Shown piece by piece: positions 6,739-11,890 of a stretch of 11,890 nt of DNA (within the stretch, counting starts at the first letter, position 1; each line of letters opens with the position of its first letter). This stretch comes from Planctomycetaceae bacterium (GTDB lineage Bacteria > Planctomycetota > Planctomycetia > Pirellulales > UBA1268). The stretch spans positions 1-11,890 of the forward strand of contig SXWC01000144.1 in assembly GCA_005789975.1 (NCBI GenBank), given 5' to 3'. The translations under genes and the position numbers were made by a program. The notes beneath the pieces are model-generated. The model had not been told where the DNA came from, did no database searches, and worked only from the letters and a program-made list of their open reading frames with translations.

Positions 6739-7082
6739 AGCTTCGACTTTCGCAGTTTTTCGCAGGGTGGCGGAAGTTGCCCGTCGCGTGGGCCGGCGCC
6801 TCCACGCCCCTCACGAGACGTCGCGAGCACCTCCGGCAACCCTCGGGCCGGCAGACACGACAGTCGGAAGCCTTCTCGACGTGGCCAGCCGGCGCCGGAA
6901 AACCACGGGGACCCGGCCGAGGAGAATCGCCGCCGGGAAGGCCGTGAAACCGCATCGCCGTCGCAGACCGACGCCGTTCCGCGGGCCGACTGCTGGCGGG
7001 GGCCAGGTTAAAACGCTACGCTTTGGCCCCGAGGGGTCGTCGCCCTCCCCCCTCCTTCCCATCCTTGTCAGAGCGAGCAATT
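6739..7082. other. Non-coding leader region before the STAS gene
   Basis: I see no convincing gene here. The stretch holds TTTCGCAG twice at a 10-bp spacing (6748-6755 and 6758-6765), a GC palindrome CCGGCGCCGG at 6889-6898, and a 7-bp inverted repeat with an 18-base AT-richer loop at 6999-7030. No clear -35/-10 pair stands out. It probably contains the promoter of the STAS/phosphatase operon. Confidence 0.4.
6999..7030. promoter_or_regulatory. Inverted repeat upstream of the STAS gene
   Basis: GGGGCCA (6999-7005) and TGGCCCC (7024-7030) are perfect inverted arms around GGTTAAAACGCTACGCTT, the most AT-rich bases in the area. It ends 52 bases before the STAS start. It may be an operator around the promoter or an mRNA leader hairpin; the sequence does not say which. 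Confidence 0.25.
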
Positions 7083-7439
7083 ATGGACCAGTTTCGTCGC
7101 ATCCAGGCTGGAAAAACGGGGGACATCCATCTCGTCCTCCTGAAGGACAAGAAAATTCTCGACGACACCGTCCTCGACGAGATTCGCACGGAACTGACGC
7201 AGCTCATCGGCAAGGCCACCGGGCCTGACATGCTGCTCGATTTCGCCAACGTCGAGTTCATGTCGAGTGCGATGCTCGGCCTGCTCGGACAGTTGCATCG
7301 CAAGATCACGAAGGGGCAGGGACGACTCAAGATGTGCGGGATTCGTCCGGAGATTCTCACGGTCTTCAAGATCACGAATCTCGACAAGCTGTTCAGCATC
7401 CACAAGGATGCCCCGACCGCCCTCGCCACGTTCACCTGA
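7083..7439 (+). CDS. STAS-domain anti-sigma factor antagonist
   Basis: The 118-residue protein is about the length of a single STAS domain, as in SpoIIAA/RsbV. These proteins, when unphosphorylated, bind an anti-sigma kinase and so release the sigma factor or another target; phosphorylation on a conserved serine turns them off. The core motif LLDFANVEFMSSAMLGLL (residues 51-68) aligns with the family's loop, with Ser61 at the usual phosphorylation position and Ser62 next to it; the preceding Asp of the common DSSG motif is Met here. The ATG at 7083 is chosen because homology begins there; the frame is open back to a TTG at 7023, and only a weak purine stretch precedes the ATG. The phosphatase gene starts 14 bases after its stop, so the two are probably one operon and the phosphatase its likely reactivator. 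The HPK/RsbW-type kinase partner is not in the window. Confidence 0.85.
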   Translation: MDQFRRIQAGKTGDIHLVLLKDKKILDDTVLDEIRTELTQLIGKATGPDMLLDFANVEFMSSAMLGLLGQLHRKITKGQGRLKMCGIRPEILTVFKITNLDKLFSIHKDAPTALATFT

Positions 7440-7453
7440 CGCGGGCGCGGCAC

Positions 7454-8899
7454 GTGGCACACGAAACCCCCGCCGCAGCCGTACCCCCGGGCGGCGTCGA
7501 TGTCTTGATCGCCGAGGACAGCCGCATCCAGGCGAAGATGCTCCAACGGCGGCTCCTCGACGCCGGCCACACGGTCCGTTGGGGAGAGAACGGCGCGCTC
7601 GCCCTGGCGATGGCCCGCGAACGGCGGCCCGACATCATCGTCTCCGACATCGAGATGCCGGAGATGACGGGCTACGAGTTCTGTAAGGCGGTGAAGACCG
7701 ACCCCGCCCTGCGGACGGTGCCCTTCATCCTTCTATCGACGCTCTCCGATCCGATCGACATCATCCGCGGCCTCGACGCCGGGGCCGACAACTACGTCAC
7801 CAAGCCTTACGAGCCCGACGCCCTGCTGGCCCGCATGCAGTCGCTGCTCGCCACGCCCATCGCGGTGGCCGACGACGCCGGCGACGCGGACGCGATGCTC
7901 GAGGTCACGCTGGCCGGCCAGAGGTTTCGGGTGCGGGCCGGCCGGCAGCAGGTCCTCAACCTGCTCGTCTCGACCTTCGAGAACGCCGTCTCGAAGAACC
8001 AGGAACTCGTGGTCGCCAATCAGGATCTCTCGGTGGCCCGCGACGGTCTCCAGAAGTCGAATGAGGAACTGACGACGCTCAACGCGGAAATCTCCCGAAT
8101 CAACGCCCACATGGTTCGCGACCTTCAGGCCGCCGCCAAGGTGCAGCGATCGCTCCTGCCAGCGGATGACGTCGAGATCCCCGGCACGAGCATCGCCTGG
8201 AAATACGTCCCCTGCCAGAGCCTTGCCGGCGACTTTCTCAACGTCTTCCCGCTCGACGACGAGCATGTGGGGCTGTTCGTGGTCGATGTCAGCGGCCACG
8301 GCGTGCCCTCGTCGCTGATGGCGGTCACCGTTGGCCGGTTCCTGACGCCCAAGGTTTCCGATTCCTCCCTGCTCGTGCGGCAAGGGGCGGACGGCCGCGT
8401 GGCCATCGCGTCGCCGGCCGAGGTGGCCACGCAGCTCAACAAGATCTTCCAGGCCGACGAGTTTTCCGGCCTCTATTTCACGCTCCTCTACGGCGTGCTC
8501 CACCTCCCCACCGGCCGATTCGACTACTGCTCCGGCGGCCATCCGGCCCTCGTCCGGGTGCCGGCCTCCGGCGGAGACGTCGAGTTTCACACCACCGAGA
8601 GTTTTCCGATCGCCTTCGTGCCCGACGTCGAGTATTCCCAGAGTTCGCTCCAGCTCGTCCCGGGCGACCGTCTTTTTCTCTACTCCGACGGCGTGCCGGA
8701 GGCGATGGACAAGGACCGCAATCCCTACGGCGACGACGCCATGGCCGCGTGCATCGCGGCCTCGCGGGCCGCCCCGATCGACGTGGGCGTATCGACCCTG
8801 CTCGAGGCCGTCGAAAACTGGTGCGTGCCCAACGGCCCGCTCGACGACGTCTCCATCCTCGGCGTCGAGTGGCGGCCGGAAGCCAGGGTCGGCTCCTGA
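7454..8899 (+). CDS. Response regulator with PP2C/SpoIIE (RsbU-like) serine phosphatase domain
   Basis: The 481-residue protein starts at a GTG 14 bases after the STAS gene, with no clear ribosome site, so coupling to the upstream gene is likely. Residues of about 15-130 are a complete receiver domain: acidic pair E21/D22, phosphoacceptor D65 in SDIEMPEMTG, switch Ser95 and Lys117 in TKP. A helical, probably coiled-coil linker (about 165-235, ending AAKVQRSLLP) leads into a SpoIIE/PP2C metal-dependent phosphatase domain with its metal-binding aspartates D260 (AGDF), D278 (DVSGHG), D412 (YSDG) and D464/D465 (LDDVS). The architecture is that of RsbU-like regulators in which phosphorylation of the receiver controls dephosphorylation of a STAS protein. 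The adjacent STAS product is the obvious substrate, by inference from position. The cognate histidine kinase is not in the window. Domain calls are firm; the precise start is less so. Confidence 0.88.
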   Translation: MAHETPAAAVPPGGVDVLIAEDSRIQAKMLQRRLLDAGHTVRWGENGALALAMARERRPDIIVSDIEMPEMTGYEFCKAVKTDPALRTVPFILLSTLSDPIDIIRGLDAGADNYVTKPYEPDALLARMQSLLATPIAVADDAGDADAMLEVTLAGQRFRVRAGRQQVLNLLVSTFENAVSKNQELVVANQDLSVARDGLQKSNEELTTLNAEISRINAHMVRDLQAAAKVQRSLLPADDVEIPGTSIAWKYVPCQSLAGDFLNVFPLDDEHVGLFVVDVSGHGVPSSLMAVTVGRFLTPKVSDSSLLVRQGADGRVAIASPAEVATQLNKIFQADEFSGLYFTLLYGVLHLPTGRFDYCSGGHPALVRVPASGGDVEFHTTESFPIAFVPDVEYSQSSLQLVPGDRLFLYSDGVPEAMDKDRNPYGDDAMAACIAASRAAPIDVGVSTLLEAVENWCVPNGPLDDVSILGVEWRPEARVGS

Positions 8900-8909
8900 C
8901 CAGGGAGGC

Positions 8910-9042
8910 GGGGGCTGCCCATGCCCCGAGAGCCGGCGTTGCTGACCAGCGCAGGCAGGATGCCGAAGCGCCGTCAGCATCGAGCGAGTGGAGCCCAGGA
9001 TGGGCGCAGCGAACGTCCGGCGACGGGGCACGGGCAGCCCCC
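8910..9042. repeat. Long imperfect palindrome between convergent operons
   Basis: GGGGGCTGCCCATGCCCCG at 8910-8928 is the inverted copy of 9024-9042 with one mismatch (A8921 against C9031). Pairing continues inward with small bulges: 8932-8936 with 9017-9021, 8937-8940 with 9012-9015, 8941-8944 with 9007-9010, then a few more pairs, and an inner GATGC/GCATC at 8959-8963/8977-8981. It fills nearly the whole gap between the phosphatase stop (8899) and the cheR stop (9054). No T-tracts flank it. It may act as a bidirectional transcription barrier, a structured RNA, or a copy of a dispersed palindromic repeat. Confidence 0.6.
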
Positions 9043-9053
9043 GGCGGCGCACG

Positions 9054-9881
9054 TCAGCAACGCGGCTTCGGCGTGTAGTGGCTGCAGCCGCCGTGGACCA
9101 CCCTGTTCCAGCCGTCGTCGATCCCGATCATCGTCTCGGCGCCACCCAGAAACAGCGCGCCGTCGTTGCGGAGCGTGCGGCGAACGCGCTGCACCAGGGA
9201 GGCGCGGGTCGGGACGTCGAAATAGAGCATCACGTTCCGCAGAAAGACGACGTCGCAGAGGGGCATCATCGGCCAGGTGCCGTTGAGATTCATGTTCCGA
9301 AACTCGATCAGCTGGCGACACTCCTGCACGACGCTCCACTTTCCCTGCAGGGGCCGGAAATACTTCTTGAGGAGCGGGCCTGCCAGACCGCGATTGGTTT
9401 CGAGCTCGCTGTAGACGCCCTCCCGGGCGCGGGTGAGCACCGGCTCGGAGAAGTCGGTCGCGATGATCCTGATCCGCCAGGTGGGCAGGAGGTCGCGAAA
9501 ATGCTCGTTGAACATCATCGCCATGCTGAGCGGCTCCTGGCCGGTGGAGCAGGCCGCCGACCAGAGCGTGAGCTGTCGCTCGGCCGCCCGCTTCGTGACG
9601 AGGTCGGCGATGATGCCCCGCAGGGCCTCGAAGGGGGCCTGGTCGCGGAAGAACGAGGTCTCGTGCGTCATCATCGCGCAGAGCACGTCCTTCTCGAGCG
9701 ACGGATCCAGTCCCTGCCGGACGCGGTCGATGAGCGTCTCGAGGCTGGGGATTTTCCGCTGCTTGACGATCGGCATCAGCCGGGCCACGACGAGGTATTG
9801 CTTCGATTCATCGATGCACACGCCCGTCCGCTTTCGCAGCAGGCTGCACAGGTAATCGAACTGCGGTGGAGCGACCTTCAT
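9054..9881 (-). CDS. cheR: CheR-type chemoreceptor glutamate methyltransferase
   Basis: The 275-residue protein matches CheR in length and order of motifs. CheR uses S-adenosylmethionine to methylate glutamates on methyl-accepting chemotaxis proteins, giving adaptation. The N-terminal helical part (1-70) leads into the signature MMTHETSFFRD (70-80), the SAM-binding loop WSAACSTGQEP (107-117), IIATDFSEPVL, and the late motif VVFLRNVMLYFD followed by a C-terminal G-A-x-x-x-G-G-A-E stretch. It ends with HYTPKPRC, typical of the family. The ATG is 21 bases after the cheB stop with no good ribosome site, so translation may depend on cheB. It is the last gene of the leftward mcp-cheB-cheR set and runs into the convergent palindrome. 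The receptor next door is its likely substrate. Confidence 0.9.
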   Translation of the reverse strand: MKVAPPQFDYLCSLLRKRTGVCIDESKQYLVVARLMPIVKQRKIPSLETLIDRVRQGLDPSLEKDVLCAMMTHETSFFRDQAPFEALRGIIADLVTKRAAERQLTLWSAACSTGQEPLSMAMMFNEHFRDLLPTWRIRIIATDFSEPVLTRAREGVYSELETNRGLAGPLLKKYFRPLQGKWSVVQECRQLIEFRNMNLNGTWPMMPLCDVVFLRNVMLYFDVPTRASLVQRVRRTLRNDGALFLGGAETMIGIDDGWNRVVHGGCSHYTPKPRC

Positions 9882-9902
9882 GGGGGGCGGTTCGTCGCAG
9901 CG

Positions 9903-11372
9903 TCAGCCGCTACGCCTCTTGAGCCGGAGGCCGATCTCGACGCCCACCTGCGACAGCGGCAGGACGGCGTCGGCGAGGCCCGCCCGCACGACCTCCCCCG
10001 GCATGCCCCAGACCACGCTCGAAAACTCGTCCTGGGCGATCACGCCCCCGCCGGCGGCGACGATCGCCCGTGAGCCGGCCAGGCCGTCGCGGCCCATGCC
10101 CGTGAGCACCACGCCGAGCGTGCCGGCGCCCCAGAGCCTGACCGCCGAACGGAAGAGCACGTCGGCCGCCGGCCGGCAGGAATTCTCCGGCGGATCGTCG
10201 GTGAGCCGCACGTGAGCCTGGGCTGGGTCGCCCACCAGCTCGACGTGCCGGCCGCCGGGGGCCACGAGCACCACCCCGGGCGTCAGGCTCTCCCCCTCGA
10301 CCGCCTCACGGACGGGGAGCCCGCTCACCTTTTGCAGCCGTTCGGCAAGGGCCTTGGTGAAGAATGCGGGCATGTGCTGGACCACCACGATCGGCACCCT
10401 CGCTTCGGGCACGAAGGCCGGCAGGACCTCCGCGAGTGCCGACGGCCCGCCCGTGGAGACCGCGATCACGACACCTTCGATCCTCGAGTGTCGGGCACGC
10501 CCCGACGGCCGCGACACCGGCGCACCACCAACGGCCGGCCCGGCCGCAGCACCGCGGCCCGGTGTCGACGCCGTCCCGCGCGGTACCAGCGACTTGATCC
10601 GACCGATGACGTCGGTGCGGATCTTCGCGGCCACGTCGTCGGGGTTCAGGCCGGCAGGCTTCGCCACGTAGTCGTTGGCTCCGGCAAGAAGGGCGTCGAC
10701 CGTGGCCTTCGCCCCCCGCTCCGTGAGACTCGAAAACATCACCACGGGGAGCTTTCCGAACCGCCTGCGGATCTCCCGGAGCGCCGTGAGCCCGTCCATG
10801 ACCGGCATCTCGACGTCCAAGAGGACGAGATCGGGCCGCGTCGCGGCGATCGTCTCGAGGCAGACGGCGCCGTTGACGGCGGTGCCCACGACCGTCAGAT
10901 CGGGATCGGTGGCGAGCGTGGCCGAGAGAATGCCGCGGATGGTCGCCGAGTCGTCGCAGATCAGCACGCCGATCGGGCCGCGGCCGCCCACGGTTGCCAG
11001 TTCCCGGGCGATCACCTTGAGATCGACGAGTTTGCGGACGAGGGCCGCCGCTGTGAAGGGCTTCGCGAGGTATTCGTCGATGCCTGCCGCCCGGGCCACG
11101 GCGATCCGCTCCTGATCGTGCTCGGTCGAGATCATCAGGATCGGCAGGCCCTCATAGGCCTTCTCGGCCCGGAGCCGCCGCACGAGTTCCAGACCATCCA
11201 TCACCGGCATCTGCCAGTTGACCGTCACCAGATCCGGCCGACCTCCCGCGGCGAGTGCCGCGAGGGCCTCGACCCCGTTGCTGGCCTCGGTGCAGGAGAA
11301 GTTCAGCTCCTGCAGCGTCCGCGCGACGATGCTCCGGATCGGCTTGGAATCGTCGACGACGAGCGCTCGCAC
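9903..11372 (-). CDS. cheB: CheB methylesterase with an extra N-terminal receiver-like domain
   Basis: The 489-residue product is about 130 longer than a standard CheB because of an additional N-terminal receiver. Residues 1-120 have D7/D8, Ser82 and Lys104 of a receiver, but the phosphoacceptor position reads VNWQMPVMDG, with Asn52 where Asp is normal (codon at 11217-11219). Residues of about 133-260 are a second, complete receiver: D140/D141, D186 in LLDVEMPVMDG, Lys238. A Gly/Ala/Pro linker (about 264-297) leads to the CheB catalytic domain with Ser306 (AVSTGG), His333 (VVQHMP) and Asp429 (LTGMGRDG) as the triad. CheB removes methyl groups from, and deamidates, chemoreceptors. The GTG start has an AGGGAGG site 9 bases upstream. 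It sits between mcp and cheR. The methylesterase call is firm; the role of the first receiver is open. Confidence 0.92.
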   Translation of the reverse strand: MRALVVDDSKPIRSIVARTLQELNFSCTEASNGVEALAALAAGGRPDLVTVNWQMPVMDGLELVRRLRAEKAYEGLPILMISTEHDQERIAVARAAGIDEYLAKPFTAAALVRKLVDLKVIARELATVGGRGPIGVLICDDSATIRGILSATLATDPDLTVVGTAVNGAVCLETIAATRPDLVLLDVEMPVMDGLTALREIRRRFGKLPVVMFSSLTERGAKATVDALLAGANDYVAKPAGLNPDDVAAKIRTDVIGRIKSLVPRGTASTPGRGAAAGPAVGGAPVSRPSGRARHSRIEGVVIAVSTGGPSALAEVLPAFVPEARVPIVVVQHMPAFFTKALAERLQKVSGLPVREAVEGESLTPGVVLVAPGGRHVELVGDPAQAHVRLTDDPPENSCRPAADVLFRSAVRLWGAGTLGVVLTGMGRDGLAGSRAIVAAGGGVIAQDEFSSVVWGMPGEVVRAGLADAVLPLSQVGVEIGLRLKRRSG

Positions 11373-11381
11373 CGCTGGGAT

Positions 11382-11387
11382 CCTCCC
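11382..11387 (-). promoter_or_regulatory. Shine-Dalgarno site for the GTG start of cheB
   Basis: Read on the - strand this is GGGAGG, 9 bases before the GTG at 11372-11370. It supports that non-ATG start, which also gives the receiver its expected N-terminal strand (RALVVDDS). Confidence 0.7.
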
Positions 11388-11438
11388 TGAAGCGACCCTC
11401 CGCGCGGCAGCCGGTCACCATCCCGTCTCCGCCTTCGC

Positions 11439-11464
11439 CCGGGGCTCGTTTCGCTCGTCCCCGG
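11439..11464 (-). other. Inverted repeat between mcp and cheB
   Basis: CCGGGG (11439-11444) and CCCCGG (11459-11464) flank a 14-base loop in the 114-bp gap after the mcp stop. No T-tract follows on the - strand, so it is more likely an mRNA processing or partial attenuation hairpin than a terminator, if it acts at all. Confidence 0.3.
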
Positions 11465-11486
11465 CTGCTTGACTCTTGCCGCTTGC

Positions 11487-11890
11487 CTATTGCTGCTTGT
11501 ACTGGTCGACGAGTTGCTGCAGGGCTTGAGCCATGCGGGAGAGTTCCTGCGACGACACCTGCGTGTTCGAGGCCCCCTCGGCCGTGCTCTGCGCGGCCTG
11601 GGCCACCTGGACGATGTTCTCCGCAATCTCGGCCGAACCCATGGTGGCCTCGGTGATGTTGCGGCTGATCTCGCCGGTGGTCACCGACTGCTCCTCGACC
11701 GCCGCGGCGATCTTGTTCTGGAGGCTGTCGATCTCCTTGATCACCTTGCCGATCTCCGCGATCTCTTCAACGGCCCGCCGCGTGTCGCCCTGCATCGACT
11801 CGATCCGGCCGCCGATGTCTTCGGTGGCCTTCGCGGTGTCGCGGGCGAGTTCCTTCACCTCGCTGGCCACGACGGCGAAGCCCTTGCCGG
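11487..11890 (-). CDS. Methyl-accepting chemotaxis protein, C-terminal signalling part (5' end outside window)
   Basis: The frame is open to the right edge; the GTG at 11870 is internal. The visible 134 residues begin in the most conserved part of chemoreceptors, the hairpin tip that contacts CheA and CheW, reading GKGFAVVASEVKELARDT. They continue down the descending coiled-coil helix with typical heptads, including a probable methylation segment around AVEEQSVTTGEISRNI and EIAENIVQVAQAAQ. The protein ends YKQQ shortly after the coil. There is no NWETF-like CheR-tethering pentapeptide at the end. The sensor and any membrane segments lie beyond the window. Being directly upstream of cheB and cheR, it is the likely substrate of both. 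Confidence 0.88.
   Translation of the reverse strand, partial: GKGFAVVASEVKELARDTAKATEDIGGRIESMQGDTRRAVEEIAEIGKVIKEIDSLQNKIAAAVEEQSVTTGEISRNITEATMGSAEIAENIVQVAQAAQSTAEGASNTQVSSQELSRMAQALQQLVDQYKQQ

Noticed and set aside
6713..7228. 171-codon open frame in the gap before the STAS gene
   Set aside because: It starts inside a palindrome, is Arg/Pro/Ala-rich without motifs, and runs 146 bases into the STAS gene.
7733..9052. 439-codon - strand open frame opposite the phosphatase gene
   Set aside because: The + strand carries all receiver and PP2C residues; the antisense frame has no family signature and includes the palindrome.
10212..11390. 392-codon + strand open frame opposite cheB
   Set aside because: It is His/Asp/Arg-rich antisense sequence, while the - strand encodes every conserved CheB residue.

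Overview
This window looks like part of a planctomycete genome, most likely from the Pirellulales. The evidence is the GC-rich sequence, a YTV-repeat cysteine-rich protein of the kind known from planctomycete cell walls, a glycine/proline-rich TPR surface protein of the type often labelled 'mu-protocadherin-like' in these genomes, and a two-component and partner-switching gene set typical of the group. The taxonomic call rests on remembered family distribution, not on a search.

Layout. The left part (1-6617) is all on the + strand and deals mainly with the cell envelope. It holds the 3' end of the YTV-repeat protein (2-1441), closed by two consecutive perfect hairpins, the second a textbook intrinsic terminator. 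Next come a membrane fatty acid desaturase (1608-2714), an exported NTF2-like (SgcJ/EcaC-type) protein with a C-terminal calycin-like part (2843-3922), and a large exported Gly/Pro/Asn/Arg-rich protein with internal 105-bp repeats, a TPR region and a C-terminal beta domain (4017-6617). A 465-bp non-coding gap (6618-7082) starts with three consecutive inverted repeats that share a GTGGA core, and I see no gene in it.

The right part is regulatory. On the + strand, a STAS-domain anti-sigma-factor antagonist (7083-7439) and a response regulator fused to a PP2C/SpoIIE phosphatase (7454-8899) form a probable two-gene partner-switching operon; no anti-sigma kinase is visible. Facing it on the - strand is a chemosensory operon read from right to left: the C-terminal part of a methyl-accepting protein (11890-11487, running off the window), a CheB methylesterase with an extra N-terminal receiver domain (11372-9903), and CheR (9881-9054). 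No cheA or cheW lies in the window; they may lie beyond the right edge.

The signals most worth a second look are: the extra receiver of CheB, where Asn replaces the phosphoacceptor Asp; a roughly 133-bp imperfect palindrome filling the gap between the convergent regulatory operons; the tandem palindromes after the TPR gene; and the pairing of a chemosensory set with a receiver-controlled phosphatase/STAS switch, which suggests an output other than swimming, although that link is inference.
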